Shown: positions 9,268-20,164, counted from the stretch's first letter. The stretch: DNA of 64,000 nucleotides from Candidatus Nanopelagicales bacterium (GCA_030157865.1 JAOATY010000003.1:1-64000); one strand, 5' to 3'. Translations and numbers: made by a program. Notes: generated by a model not told the origin, from the sequence alone.

Positions 9268-10563
9268 ATGACTGCAGAACTATTTGCTGCCGTTGATTTG
9301 ATCGCCGCTAAGCGCGATAAGCACGAACTAACCGATGCCCAAATAGATTGGTTCGTTGACGCCTACGTTCGAAATGTAATTGCTGAAGAACAAATGTCAG
9401 CGATGGCCATGGCGATTTTGCTAAACGGGATGAACCGCCGTGAAATTGTGCGCTGGACCAAGGCATACATCGATTCTGGTGAAACTATGAATTGGTCAAC
9501 GCTTGGACGACCAACTGCTGACAAACATTCAACTGGTGGCGTAGGTGACAAGATCACTTTGCCGCTTGCACCGTTAGTTGCTGCGTGTGGTGTTAGCGTC
9601 CCACAACTTTCTGGTCGCGGCCTTGGTCATACGGGTGGCACTCTGGACAAACTTGAAGCTATTAAAGGTTGGCGTGCCAGCCTAAGCAACACCGAAATGT
9701 TTGAAGTACTGAAATCAACTGGTGCCGTTATTTGCGCAGCAAGCCAAACCTTGGCACCTGCTGACCGTCGAATCTATGCGTTGCGCGATGTAACTGGAAC
9801 TGTGGAATCCATTCCTTTGATCTCGGCATCAATCATGAGCAAGAAGATTGCCGAAGGAACTGGCGCTCTTGTCCTAGATGTAAAAGTTGGCTCGGGTGCA
9901 TTTATGAAAACCGTTGAGCAAGCTCGCGAGCTAGCAACGACCATGGTTGGAATTGGTAACGATGCAGGCGTAACTACCCGCGCATTACTAACTGCAATGG
10001 ATGTGCCGCTCGGTCGAACTGCTGGGAATGCGTTAGAAGTTCAAGAATCTATCGATGTCCTAGCTGGCGGTGGTCCGGCTGACGTTGTTGAACTTACTGT
10101 GACTTTGGCAAGAGAAATGTTGGAAGCCAGTGGCGCTGGTGGATTAAAGGATCCAGCCCAGGCACTTGCTGATGGGTCGGCAATGGATGTGTGGCGAGCC
10201 ATGATTACAGCGCAAGGTGGAGATTTATCCGTTGCGCTTCCGATGGCTAAGGAAACTCATAATGTTGTTGCGGATGCATCAGGTTACCTAACCAAGCTGG
10301 ATGCGCTTTCAGTTGGAATGGCCAGTTGGCGACTTGGCGCAGGTCGAGCCCGCAAAGAAGATTCGGTCCAGTTTGGTGCGGGAATTGAGTGGCATGTGGG
10401 CCACGGTGAAAAAGTTGAAAAGGGTCAAGAGCTCTTTACGTTGCACACTGACGAACCAGCCCGATTCGAATCAGCCCTAGAAGTCTTAACGCAGGGTTAC
10501 GAAATTGGTTCGGAGTCGGAAATATCACAACGCCTGCCATTAATCATTGATCGGATTGTTTAA
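9268..10563 (+). CDS. deoA: Thymidine / pyrimidine-nucleoside phosphorylase
   Basis: DKHSTGGVGDKITLPLAPLVAACG, GHTGGTLDKLE, DVKVGSGAFMKT motifs. Confidence 0.93.
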   Translation: MTAELFAAVDLIAAKRDKHELTDAQIDWFVDAYVRNVIAEEQMSAMAMAILLNGMNRREIVRWTKAYIDSGETMNWSTLGRPTADKHSTGGVGDKITLPLAPLVAACGVSVPQLSGRGLGHTGGTLDKLEAIKGWRASLSNTEMFEVLKSTGAVICAASQTLAPADRRIYALRDVTGTVESIPLISASIMSKKIAEGTGALVLDVKVGSGAFMKTVEQARELATTMVGIGNDAGVTTRALLTAMDVPLGRTAGNALEVQESIDVLAGGGPADVVELTVTLAREMLEASGAGGLKDPAQALADGSAMDVWRAMITAQGGDLSVALPMAKETHNVVADASGYLTKLDALSVGMASWRLGAGRARKEDSVQFGAGIEWHVGHGEKVEKGQELFTLHTDEPARFESALEVLTQGYEIGSESEISQRLPLIIDRIV

Positions 10564-10600
10564 AACTTGTTTGTAAAACTTTCCCAAGTATTCTGATTAC

Positions 10601-10957
10601 ATGCCTGAATTAATTAGCGAACCAACCATGATTCCAGTACCCGGTGGAAAATCTATTGCAGAGTACATCGGTCGAGTTAAGACTGGAGATAACGAAGTTT
10701 CGATTGCAGTTATGCATGCTCCGGCTGGCTGGTCAGAACCTGCCCAAGCACCAGCCTTTGACGAATTCACAATCGTTATTACCGGCTCCATCGATGTTGA
10801 ACATGAAGGCAAAACAACAACAGTTGGTGCAGGTCAGGCACTAATCACTCGTGCAGGTGAAAAGGTTCGTTACCTAACTCGTGAAGATGCACATTACGTA
10901 GCGATCTGTGTACCAGCTTTCTCACCAGAACTAGCTAATCGAGATGAAGACGCATGA
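10601..10957 (+). CDS. Cupin domain protein
   Basis: Small beta-barrel-type protein; [37 protein letters not shown]. Confidence 0.8.
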   Translation: MPELISEPTMIPVPGGKSIAEYIGRVKTGDNEVSIAVMHAPAGWSEPAQAPAFDEFTIVITGSIDVEHEGKTTTVGAGQALITRAGEKVRYLTREDAHYVAICVPAFSPELANRDEDA

Positions 10958-12042
10958 TTTCGCCAGCAGTAATCAAAGCGGTACCAAAAGTTGTTTTGCA
11001 TGATCACCTAGATGGTGGTTTACGAGTGAAAACAATTTTGGAACTTGCCCAACTTCATAACTACACCGCATTGCCTTATGACAATGAAGAGCAACTTGGT
11101 AATTGGTTTCACACTGCAGTACAAGGCTCACTCGAAATTTACTTAGAAACATTTGCGCACACTGTCGGTGTTATGCAAACTCCAGATGCATTGCAGCGCG
11201 TAGCAAGTGAATGCGCGCAAGATCTCGCCGAAGACGGTGTGGTTTATGCCGAAATTAGATTTGCACCTGAACTGCATACTGCTAAAGGTTTGAGCTATCG
11301 CGAAGTTATCGACAACGTCTTGATCGGTTTTGCCCATGGTGAAGCCGAGGCAAAAGCTGCCGGTAAAACAATTCGCGTTGTTGCATTGTTAACCGCGATG
11401 CGTATGGCTGATGTATCTCTTGAAATTGCAAAGCTGGTTGTTGAATACCGGGATCGTGGTGTGGTTGGTTTCGACATCGCAGGCAAGGAAGCGGGCTATC
11501 CTCCGACAGAGCACATCGAAGCATTCCAGTACTTGCAGCGCAACAATGCTCACTTCACTATTCATGCTGGTGAAGCATTTGGCCTAAAGAGTATTTGGGA
11601 AGCAATTCAATTCTGTGGCACCGAACGTCTAGGACATGGTGTTCGAATCATTGATGATGTAACTGTTAATCCTGATGGTTCCGTAACCCTCGGTGACTTA
11701 GCTGCCTACGTTCGGGATCGTCGAATTCCTTTGGAGCTTTGCCCTAAGTCCAATGTTGATACTGGAGCTGCAGCAAGTATTGCTGAGCACCCAATTGGAT
11801 TACTTCGTAAATTGAATTTCCGTGTGACTTTGAATACCGACAACCGTTTGATGTCTGACACTTCAATGTCCTCTGAAATGTCATCTCTGGTTGAAGCTTT
11901 TGATTATTCATTACGTGATCTTGAATGGCTAACTGTTAACGGTATGAAGAGTTCCTTCTTGCCGTTTGATCAACGTCTGGACATCATTAATCACATCATT
12001 AAGCCTGGCTACGCCAGACTTCGTGAACAGGTTGGTTCTTAG
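10954..12042 (+). CDS. add: Adenosine deaminase
   Basis: [35 protein letters not shown] metal/active-site motifs. Confidence 0.93.
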   Translation: MISPAVIKAVPKVVLHDHLDGGLRVKTILELAQLHNYTALPYDNEEQLGNWFHTAVQGSLEIYLETFAHTVGVMQTPDALQRVASECAQDLAEDGVVYAEIRFAPELHTAKGLSYREVIDNVLIGFAHGEAEAKAAGKTIRVVALLTAMRMADVSLEIAKLVVEYRDRGVVGFDIAGKEAGYPPTEHIEAFQYLQRNNAHFTIHAGEAFGLKSIWEAIQFCGTERLGHGVRIIDDVTVNPDGSVTLGDLAAYVRDRRIPLELCPKSNVDTGAAASIAEHPIGLLRKLNFRVTLNTDNRLMSDTSMSSEMSSLVEAFDYSLRDLEWLTVNGMKSSFLPFDQRLDIINHIIKPGYARLREQVGS

Positions 12043-12710
12043 TAACTTCCGATTGCAGCAACGCCGTCAAGGATTGCTCGCGAACTTGAAAGTCCAAGGC
12101 GAGTAGCGCCAGCGTTAATAAGCTCCGTTGCAAATTCAATGTTTCGGATTCCACCTGATGCCTTGACGCCTAATCGGCCACCCACAGTTTCGTGCATGAT
12201 CTTGATAGCTCGGACATCAGCGCCGCCAGCTGGATGAAAACCTGTGGCAGTCTTAACAAAGTCAGCTCCCGCGCTTTCACAGCGCTGGCAGGCCTTTGCA
12301 ATCTGCTCATCAGTTAGCGCGGCAGTTTCTAGGATGACTTTCAGTACTGCGCCAGATGTGGCGTTACGGACTGCGGATACTTCGGCCTCTAGGTAATCCC
12401 AATCCCCCATGATTGCTCGACCAACATCGATAACCATGTCGACTTCATGTGCGCCTTGCGAGACAGAAAGTTTGGCTTCAGCAGCCTTGATTTCTGCTGC
12501 ATGTTTTCCACTTGGGAAACCGCAAACCGTTGCAACCTTGACGCCATTGGAAACATTGGCAACAGCTAGCGAAACAAAAGTTGGAGATACACAAACCGAG
12601 AAAGTGCCAAGCTCAGCTGCCTCGGCACATAGCGCAATCACATCTGCATCCGTTGCTTCCGGCTTTAGCAAAGTGTGATCAATCATCTTGGCTAGTTGAT
12701 TACGATCCAT
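12039..12710 (-). CDS. deoC: Deoxyribose-phosphate aldolase
   Basis: [36 protein letters not shown] motifs. Confidence 0.95.
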   Translation of the reverse strand: MDRNQLAKMIDHTLLKPEATDADVIALCAEAAELGTFSVCVSPTFVSLAVANVSNGVKVATVCGFPSGKHAAEIKAAEAKLSVSQGAHEVDMVIDVGRAIMGDWDYLEAEVSAVRNATSGAVLKVILETAALTDEQIAKACQRCESAGADFVKTATGFHPAGGADVRAIKIMHETVGGRLGVKASGGIRNIEFATELINAGATRLGLSSSRAILDGVAAIGSY

Positions 12711-14410
12711 CAGTTGCCTCCACTTAGTAACGGCCCAGCATCAGCAGCCAGGCTCTGCAATTCATTATCGGCGGTTTGCTGTGCAATTGCTAAATCATCG
12801 CCGCGAACTACAACTTCTAAATAACACTTAATCTTTGGTTCAGTTCCACTTGGTCGCACAATGACTCGAGCTTTTTCAATCTGGCCTTCGCCAGCAAGAT
12901 GAATGATTACCGCATCAGTCTTAGGTAAATCACCAAAGCCAGGTGATAAATCATCAATCCGGTTTACCGATAGACCGCCAAGTTTCGTTGGTGCCGTGCT
13001 GCGAATACCAGACATCGTCACTGAAACTTGTTCAGTACTTGTTACTCGAACTGAGACTTGATCCGTTGCATGTAATCCATGTGACAAAGCCAGCGCATCA
13101 AGAACTTGCCAAATAGTTGTTCCTTGACTCTTTAAGTGAGCCAGCATTTCCATGAATACCGCAGCTGCAGAAATTCCATCTTTGTCACTTACATTCTTTG
13201 GGTCAACGCAATAACCCAAAGCTTCTTCATAACCGAAAACTAAGTTGTTAACACGTGAAACCCATTTGAATCCAGTGAGCGTTGATTCGTATGCCAGCCC
13301 TGCGGATTTAGCAATCGATTCCAACATCATTGATGACACGATTGAATTCGCCAAAGTTCCAGAAATCTTTGAACCAGACAACTTTGCTCGTTCAATCATC
13401 CACCAACCAAGCAGGCTTCCGATTTGATCGCCGCGCAATGTGATCCAGTCACCCAATTTATTTGGCACAGCAGCGGCAAACCGATCTGCATCAGGATCAT
13501 TTGCGAGTAACACATCAACTGAATTTTTCTTAGCTAACGCAATTGCAACATCAAGTGCTCCCTTTTCTTCTGGATTAGGGAATGCAACAGTTGGAAATGC
13601 TGGGTCAGGATCTCGCTGTTCCATTGCGGCGATTGGTTCAATAAATCCTGAGGCAGCTAAAACTGTTTGCAAGGTTTTCCAACCCACACCATGCATCGCG
13701 GTATAAACCGAAGTAACAGCTTTGCGTTGAGCCTCAGTTGTGGGTCCGGATCCAATTAGTTGCGAGGTTAATGAAACATACGTGTTGAAAACTTCATTCG
13801 CGACCGGTGTTCCAGCATTTCCTTGTTGGATTTCTCTAACGTCAGTCACGGCTCTGATTAGCTTCGAGATTTCTTCGTCCACTGGTGAAACAATTTGTCG
13901 CCCATCACCTAAATAAACTTTGTAACCATTGTCTTGAGGTGGGTTATGGCTTGCCGTAACCATCACACCTGCACACGCATCAAGCTGGCGAATGGCAAAA
14001 GCGAGAACTGGGGTTGGGACCACGTGCGAAAAGATAACTGGTTCCAGTCCAGCTCCAGACATTACAAGTGCTGTGTCATTTGCAAATACGTCGCTGTTGT
14101 ATCGGGCATCAAATCCGATAACTACTTTCTTCCCGGTCATACCTTGCAGCACTAAATACTGAGCTAACCCTGATGCAGCTTGCAAAACAGTCACGCGATT
14201 CATTCGATTTGGGCCGGCGCCTAATGCGCCACGTAAACCTGCAGTACCAAATTCCAAAGGAGCCAAGAAGGCATCTTGTAGTTCATTGAGGGCAGCGTGA
14301 TCTGATTGAGCGGACTCAAGAAGATTTGTGAGTTGCGCTTTAGTTATTGAATCTGGATCTTGTTCTATCCATGATTGAACGCGCAAAATTAAGTTGCTTT
14401 CGATGCTCAC
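12710..14410 (-). CDS. Phospho-sugar mutase (phosphomannomutase/phosphoglucomutase family; possible phosphopentomutase)
   Basis: TASHNPPQDNGYK, DPDADRFA, RPSGTEPKIKCY motifs. GTG at 14410 proposed instead of the ORF-track start at 14464. Confidence 0.9.
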   Translation of the reverse strand: MSIESNLILRVQSWIEQDPDSITKAQLTNLLESAQSDHAALNELQDAFLAPLEFGTAGLRGALGAGPNRMNRVTVLQAASGLAQYLVLQGMTGKKVVIGFDARYNSDVFANDTALVMSGAGLEPVIFSHVVPTPVLAFAIRQLDACAGVMVTASHNPPQDNGYKVYLGDGRQIVSPVDEEISKLIRAVTDVREIQQGNAGTPVANEVFNTYVSLTSQLIGSGPTTEAQRKAVTSVYTAMHGVGWKTLQTVLAASGFIEPIAAMEQRDPDPAFPTVAFPNPEEKGALDVAIALAKKNSVDVLLANDPDADRFAAAVPNKLGDWITLRGDQIGSLLGWWMIERAKLSGSKISGTLANSIVSSMMLESIAKSAGLAYESTLTGFKWVSRVNNLVFGYEEALGYCVDPKNVSDKDGISAAAVFMEMLAHLKSQGTTIWQVLDALALSHGLHATDQVSVRVTSTEQVSVTMSGIRSTAPTKLGGLSVNRIDDLSPGFGDLPKTDAVIIHLAGEGQIEKARVIVRPSGTEPKIKCYLEVVVRGDDLAIAQQTADNELQSLAADAGPLLSGGN

Positions 14411-14451
14411 TGCTCTAGCGTAGAGGTTAAAAATCTTGGGTAGACTTAAGT

Positions 14452-15627
14452 ATGCAGAGACCATTCACCGCAAGCATTGTGGTTGAAACTGCGCCCCTAA
14501 TTCTTGACATTGGCGTAGTCCTTCTGCTGGCTGCCACCCTTGGTTACATCGCTCGGCGACTTGGCCTACCTGCAATCGTCGGATATCTGCTCACTGGACT
14601 TATGGTTTCTCCATTTACGCCTGGTTATACGGCGGGGCCGGAACAGCTTTCTTTACTGGCTGACATTGGTGTGGTCTTATTGTTGTTTGAAGTTGGTATT
14701 GAAATCAACCTTCCCAAACTTGGCAAACGGCAACGCGCTTTGCTCTGGGAATCACCATTGCAAATTGCAATTGGTATGCTAATTGGTACACCAGTTTTCA
14801 TGTTGCTTGGAATATCAACTCTTGGTTCACTTCTACTTGCGCTTGGTGTTGCAATGTCATCAAGCGTGGTAATCGTTAACATAACTCGAAGTCGTGGCCG
14901 AACTACTGATCCGGCAACCGAAGAAGCTTTGCTCGCTTGGAGTGTTATTCAAGACATTGTCGGCGTCGCAGTTGCTTCCATAATTCTGGTGCTGTTTGGA
15001 AATGATCAAAGGTCTTTGCCCCAAGCGCTAGGTGGCTTGATCGGATTTGGAATCACGGCTTATGTTTCCGCTCGAATCCTGCCGAGTGTCTTACGTAGAG
15101 TTCGCAATTCGCCAGATCTATTTTTGATTTATTCAGTGGCTATTGGTTTAGTTTTAGCTGCCGTAGGCGCGACTGTGTTTGGAATTCCTATGGCATTGGC
15201 GGCATTCGTTGCTGGCCTCGCCATTCACGTTGGGGAAGATACGGATGAAGTTCGACGAGTATTGCTTCCCTTTAGAGATTTGTTTGCGGTGCTCTTCTTT
15301 GTATTAATCGGAAGCCTGATCCAACCTGATCTAATTGCTCAAGCATTGCCATTCGCAGCAGTTCTCATTGTTCTTCTGATTGTTTTAAAGACGTTGCCGA
15401 CTTACTTGATTATTAAATTTACAGACATTCAATCAAGGCCGATGCAGCACGCAGTTGGACTAAGCCAACTAGGAGAGTTCTCGTTCGTTCTTGGAAGTGC
15501 TGCATTGACAGCGGGGGCAATTTCAAGTGATCAGTTTTCAGGCATCTTGATTGCAGTTGTGATTTCCATCGTGGGATCCAGCGTTATTGTGCGATTAGTT
15601 GGACAGTCAAACAAATTACTTCGGTAA
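14452..15627 (+). CDS. CPA2-type cation:proton antiporter (KefB/RosB-like membrane domain)
   Basis: Multi-TM Na_H_Exchanger-like protein; GYLLTGLMVSPFTPG, LSQLGEFSFVLG. Confidence 0.9.
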   Translation: MQRPFTASIVVETAPLILDIGVVLLLAATLGYIARRLGLPAIVGYLLTGLMVSPFTPGYTAGPEQLSLLADIGVVLLLFEVGIEINLPKLGKRQRALLWESPLQIAIGMLIGTPVFMLLGISTLGSLLLALGVAMSSSVVIVNITRSRGRTTDPATEEALLAWSVIQDIVGVAVASIILVLFGNDQRSLPQALGGLIGFGITAYVSARILPSVLRRVRNSPDLFLIYSVAIGLVLAAVGATVFGIPMALAAFVAGLAIHVGEDTDEVRRVLLPFRDLFAVLFFVLIGSLIQPDLIAQALPFAAVLIVLLIVLKTLPTYLIIKFTDIQSRPMQHAVGLSQLGEFSFVLGSAALTAGAISSDQFSGILIAVVISIVGSSVIVRLVGQSNKLLR

Positions 15628-16107
15628 CAACGCCTTAATGTCAGAACGAATATCTTCTGGGGCTGTACTTGGTGCAAATCGCTTGATTGTTTGGCCATCA
15701 GGGGAAATCAGGAATTTTGTAAAGTTCCACTTCACGCCACCACCAAGGAGACCTTTTGATCGGCTCTTAAGGAATTGAAAAACTGGATGTGCGTCTTTGC
15801 CATTCACATTTACTTTTTGAGAAAGTGGAAAATCTACTCCGTAGTTAACTTTGCAGAACTCATCAATCGCAGCATCATCACCTGGTTCTTGATGCGCGAA
15901 CTGATCACACGGAAAACCTAAAACAATTAAGCCTTGCTCACGAAATTCTTCATGAAGTTTCTGCAGGCCTTCATATTGCGGGGTGAAGCCACACTTACTC
16001 GCTGTGTTTACAACCAAAATTGGCTTGCCTGAATAATCAGCGAGTGAAACGTTCTCGCCTCGATTATTCACAAAGGACAAGTCATAAATGTTTGATGGGG
16101 TAGCCAT
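15616..16107 (-). CDS. Glutathione peroxidase family protein (Cys type)
   Basis: VVNTASKCGFTPQYEGLQKL, FPCDQF, WNFTKFL motifs. Confidence 0.94.
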   Translation of the reverse strand: MATPSNIYDLSFVNNRGENVSLADYSGKPILVVNTASKCGFTPQYEGLQKLHEEFREQGLIVLGFPCDQFAHQEPGDDAAIDEFCKVNYGVDFPLSQKVNVNGKDAHPVFQFLKSRSKGLLGGGVKWNFTKFLISPDGQTIKRFAPSTAPEDIRSDIKALLPK

Positions 16108-16197
16108 ATCTCCATGATTCCCTGCTACTCACCTACTGGCAACCGCTGATGAATCGTTTATCCATGGTTATTCAATAATCGCCCCTATGGTTAAAGC

Positions 16198-16434
16198 ATG
16201 GAAACAATTGTTTTGAACATGCGTTGGGCCGGATATCTACTATTTGCAATTGGCTTAATCAATTGGCGATATCAAAACTCATTTGAAAAAGGTGCCCCGC
16301 TTTGGATATTTGGTTTGGCATTAATCATCGGAACTTACATTCCAGCTGTTTCTAAAGTAATAACAACAAAAGTTGGCGCAACGATAATTGCAATCATTGT
16401 TGCACTGCTATTGATGTTGGCGTTCTTCGCTTAA
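16198..16434 (+). CDS. Small predicted membrane protein (78 aa)
   Basis: Two to three hydrophobic segments; ORF exactly fills the gap with a TTAA shared stop. Confidence 0.6.
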   Translation: METIVLNMRWAGYLLFAIGLINWRYQNSFEKGAPLWIFGLALIIGTYIPAVSKVITTKVGATIIAIIVALLLMLAFFA

Positions 16435-17618
16435 GGCGTTGTTGCTGGGGCAGGGTCAAACCTGATGATGGCTTGAACCATCATGTGATCGGAGCCTCGA
16501 TAGTTGTTATCAAAAGTTCCATCTTCATTTAGGCGCAATGCAACTTGATAAGCATCAGCGTGAAGAAATTCGCCTTTATACATAACGTAGTCAATTCGCA
16601 CTGGATCACTTGAAGTAATTGGGCGCTTTGGCCATCCCGAACGATTACCTCCGGTGTATGAAGTTGTGTATGCATCGCCAAAGAATTTGTATTCATTTGT
16701 AGGTGCGTTAAATGAATCAAGCCAACCATCTTCAGCTAATTCAAAAAGCATTCCTTTTGGCTCGCGATTGTCATACGAATTGAAGTCACCCATAAGAATC
16801 ATCGGAACACCTTCAAGGCCACTTGCTTTGTTCAAGTCCTCGGCCCATTTGGTAAATGCACTTCCAACTAATTCACGATCTTTCTTACCCCGCGCATTCT
16901 TTTCGTTATTCAAATGCAGGCTCACTGCCAGGAATACACCAGTTCCGTTTAAGCCTTCAAGGTATGCCCAGCTGAATTCGCGAGTCTTTGCATATCGAAG
17001 TCCGTCAACAATGTCAGTTAAACGACCTTGGCCTGCAGATGGAATTCCTTCAGGAAGATCTACTTGTTTAACTTTGTCTGCCTTATAAAGAATGTGTGCA
17101 GAGTGAATACAGCTATTTGGATCACAAGTATCGACCTCTGTTGTAGTTGGTAAGTAACCACCCGCTGCTGACATAGCTTGAATGTCTTGCCAGTGCGTCA
17201 TACGTGCGCCGCCCTCACCAACAACACGAATTTGTGTGGCTTCCTGGAGGCCAATTACATCCGAGTTGGATTCATTGATGGTTCTGCCAATAGCCTCACG
17301 GCGCTTTTTCCACGCCGGGACTGCGGTGTTGTTTGGCTTAGCAATGTTGAAGGTCGCGAAAGTTAAATTCGGAATCGGCAAGATGGTTGGTGAAATAGAT
17401 GGCTCAGTAACAACCAAAGTTGGGGCGGCGCTGATTGTTGGTGCAGCGTTATCGCTCTGCGGAATCCAGTTAGATGCGGCTGGGACCACAATCAAAGTGG
17501 CAATAACCAAAAAGATTGGGATTGCCATCAGTTTGCTCTGGCGAAAGTCCTTGAACACCGAGTGATCTGGGGGTTTTGGTGCTCGGCGCTTCCCGCGGCC
17601 GTCCTCAATTTTCCCCAT
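16431..17618 (-). CDS. Membrane-anchored endonuclease/exonuclease/phosphatase family protein
   Basis: N-terminal TM (LMAIPIFLVIATLIVVPAA), then NLTFATFNIAKPN, GLQEAT, LMGDFNSYD, GSDHMMV motifs. Confidence 0.88.
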   Translation of the reverse strand: MGKIEDGRGKRRAPKPPDHSVFKDFRQSKLMAIPIFLVIATLIVVPAASNWIPQSDNAAPTISAAPTLVVTEPSISPTILPIPNLTFATFNIAKPNNTAVPAWKKRREAIGRTINESNSDVIGLQEATQIRVVGEGGARMTHWQDIQAMSAAGGYLPTTTEVDTCDPNSCIHSAHILYKADKVKQVDLPEGIPSAGQGRLTDIVDGLRYAKTREFSWAYLEGLNGTGVFLAVSLHLNNEKNARGKKDRELVGSAFTKWAEDLNKASGLEGVPMILMGDFNSYDNREPKGMLFELAEDGWLDSFNAPTNEYKFFGDAYTTSYTGGNRSGWPKRPITSSDPVRIDYVMYKGEFLHADAYQVALRLNEDGTFDNNYRGSDHMMVQAIIRFDPAPATTP

Positions 17619-17767
17619 TGCCCAAGCCTAAGCCAGTATTCAGGTCCCGAACATGCCCCGAAAGTGAACAAATTGCTTAAATAGCAAGGGTTTCTGTCCG
17701 CCAAGTAGAATTGAGACCTGCCAGTAACTGGGAATTTTCGCAGTTTGCGCCTAACCAAGGAGTCCGA

Positions 17768-18490
17768 ATGGGTTTGCTCGACAACCTGGAACAGCGCCTC
17801 GATCGAATCGTAAATGGCTCATTTTCCAAGGCTTTTAAGTCAGAGGTCCAGCCAGTTGAACTGGGTGCAGCTTTGCAACAGGAAATTGATAACCGAGCCG
17901 ACACCATTACTGGGCAGACCGTTGTTCCTAACATCTTCATAATCGAGCTTGGGCCAGTGGATCATGAGCGGCTAGCGGCTTACTTCGAAACTCTTAGCGT
18001 TGAACTGGGTGCTTTAGCTGATGCTTACTCCTCTGAACAGCGCTACACCACAGTCGATGCAGCTCACATAAGTTTTGATCTTGACGCGGAATTAGAAACC
18101 GGCGTATTTCGAATTCGCAGCACTGCAGCCAAACGACCAGCTGATGCAGTTTCTGCTTCACCGGTTGCACAAGATGTAACACCACAAGTTCCATTGACGG
18201 CGTTCACACCAGAAGCAACTCCGTATCTAACTTCGATTACTGGTGAAGAATTTAAGATCACCCAATCTGTTACCAACATCGGACGTGGTGTTGAAGCGGA
18301 TATTCAAATTGATGACACCAGTGTTAGCCGACTTCATTGCGCAATTGTTTTAGGATCTGAAGTTTTAATTCGCGACCTTGGTTCAACAAATGGAACTGTT
18401 GTCGATGGAGCGCGAGCTACTGAGTCAGTCCTTCGTGATGGATCAATAATCAAAATCGGAAACATTACTCTGACATACATGAGTAAGTGA
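17768..18490 (+). CDS. fhaA: FhaA-like protein (DUF3662 + FHA domain)
   Basis: MGLLDNLEQRLDRIVNGSFSKAFKSEVQPVELGAALQQEID; C-terminal FHA (GRGVEADIQIDDTSVSRLHC...DLGSTNGT). ATG at 17768 preferred. Confidence 0.93.
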   Translation: MGLLDNLEQRLDRIVNGSFSKAFKSEVQPVELGAALQQEIDNRADTITGQTVVPNIFIIELGPVDHERLAAYFETLSVELGALADAYSSEQRYTTVDAAHISFDLDAELETGVFRIRSTAAKRPADAVSASPVAQDVTPQVPLTAFTPEATPYLTSITGEEFKITQSVTNIGRGVEADIQIDDTSVSRLHCAIVLGSEVLIRDLGSTNGTVVDGARATESVLRDGSIIKIGNITLTYMSK

Positions 18491-18497
18491 GCTGACA

Positions 18498-18968
18498 ATG
18501 TCTGAATTACTACTCAGCATTTTGCGAATTGGTTTTCTAATTGCACTCTGGTGGTTTGTGCTGACAGTCGTTTCCGTTTTACGAAGAGACTTGCAAGCAC
18601 CTCGCGATGCAAAGCCACTTACACCTGCACGTTCAAGTAAGCGTCCAAGTCCTCGACCTACGCTTCGAGCTCGTAAGACTTCAACACAACTAGTAATCGT
18701 TGAAGGTGCACTTACTGGCACGTCGGTTCCATTAGGTTCCTCACCAATCATTATTGGACGCGCACCAGATGCCACCATTGTTTTGGATGATGATTTTGTT
18801 AGTACTCACCATGCGCGCTTAACACCGAATGGCAATCATTGGATTGTTGAAGATCTTGGGTCAACTAACGGAACTTGGATTGATCGCACTCGCGTATCAA
18901 CTCCAACGGTTTTCCGACCTGGTACTCAACTACGTATTGGCCGAACCAGCATGGAATTGAGCTCATGA
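18498..18968 (+). CDS. fhaB: FHA domain protein (FhaB-like)
   Basis: N-terminal TM and C-terminal FHA (IGRAPDATIVLDDDFVSTHHARL...DLGSTNGTWID). Confidence 0.9.
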   Translation: MSELLLSILRIGFLIALWWFVLTVVSVLRRDLQAPRDAKPLTPARSSKRPSPRPTLRARKTSTQLVIVEGALTGTSVPLGSSPIIIGRAPDATIVLDDDFVSTHHARLTPNGNHWIVEDLGSTNGTWIDRTRVSTPTVFRPGTQLRIGRTSMELSS

Positions 18969-20164
18969 CCGGTTTAAGTCTTCGTTTTGCTGCGCGTTCT
19001 GAAATTGGACGAGTTCGCCGTAACAACGAAGATGCCGGATACGCAGCCTCAGATTTACTTGTGGTTGCTGACGGCATGGGTGGTCATGAAGCTGGTGAAC
19101 TTGCTAGCGCTGCCACCGTTGCTGCAGTTGTCGCTGCTGCCGCTTCATCGGTTGGTGCGGATGAAGTACTTAACCAACTAGCTGAAGCAGTCATTACATC
19201 TGGCGAATACATTGCAGATGTAGTTGCGGGTAATCGCGATCTCGCTGGCATGGGAACAACTATGACTGTGGTTGCGTTACGAGAAGACCGCATTGCAATG
19301 GCACACGTTGGTGATTCACGTGCGTATGTTTATCGTGATTCCGAACTTCAGCAAATGACAAAGGATCACACCTTTGTACAAACTTTGGTGGACTCAGGTG
19401 AAATCACATTAGAAGAAGCCGCAGTTCATCCCCGTCGCAATTTAATGATGCGGGCAATTGATGGAATTCATGCCGTTGAAGTTGACTTGTCAGTTCGTGA
19501 AACTCGAGAAGGCGATCGTTACCTTTTATGTAGTGACGGTCTTTGCGGTGTTATTGATGCAAATCAAATCGCTGAATGTTTATCGCATGAAGATTTAACT
19601 CAAGCAGTAACGCAACTTATTGATGCTGCGATGGCTGCTGGTGCGCCTGACAACATAACAGTTGTTGTCGCCGACGTTGTTAATGACAGCATCGAAGTTG
19701 ATCCAGTACTCATTGGTTCAGCGGCTGACTCGATCAATCAATCTCGCTTACCTGCAGTTGATTTTCCTGATGAAGGCGAAGCATCGGTTCAGCTGGATCG
19801 AAGTGATTTTCTAGAAACTGGAAAGAGCTGGTTGGTTCCAGTGCTTTCAACCATCGGAGTTATTGCAGTTGGAATTGCTGCCACACTTTGGTGGCTTGCT
19901 AATCAATGGTTCGTTGGGGTTTACGAGAAAGAAGACGTTGTAGCAATTTTCCAAGGGGTTCCAGCTGGTGGCATGTATCGCTTAGTTGAGATCACCGAAA
20001 TCGAAGCTGGATCATTGCCTGAATACGAACGCGATCAGGTCTACCAAACTTTTGAGTCGGGCGATCTTGAAAATGCCGAAGCTGCTGTTGAACGTTTAAA
20101 GCTAAGTGCTGACTTGTGTGTCCTAACTCCTGCTACTCCAGGTTGTCCGGAGATTAATCAGTGA
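18965..20164 (+). CDS. pstP: PP2C-family Ser/Thr protein phosphatase
   Basis: RRNNEDAGYAASDLLVVADGMGGHEAGE, GMGTTMTVV, AHVGDSRAYVY, DNITVVV; C-terminal TM. Confidence 0.93.
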   Translation: MTGLSLRFAARSEIGRVRRNNEDAGYAASDLLVVADGMGGHEAGELASAATVAAVVAAAASSVGADEVLNQLAEAVITSGEYIADVVAGNRDLAGMGTTMTVVALREDRIAMAHVGDSRAYVYRDSELQQMTKDHTFVQTLVDSGEITLEEAAVHPRRNLMMRAIDGIHAVEVDLSVRETREGDRYLLCSDGLCGVIDANQIAECLSHEDLTQAVTQLIDAAMAAGAPDNITVVVADVVNDSIEVDPVLIGSAADSINQSRLPAVDFPDEGEASVQLDRSDFLETGKSWLVPVLSTIGVIAVGIAATLWWLANQWFVGVYEKEDVVAIFQGVPAGGMYRLVEITEIEAGSLPEYERDQVYQTFESGDLENAEAAVERLKLSADLCVLTPATPGCPEINQ

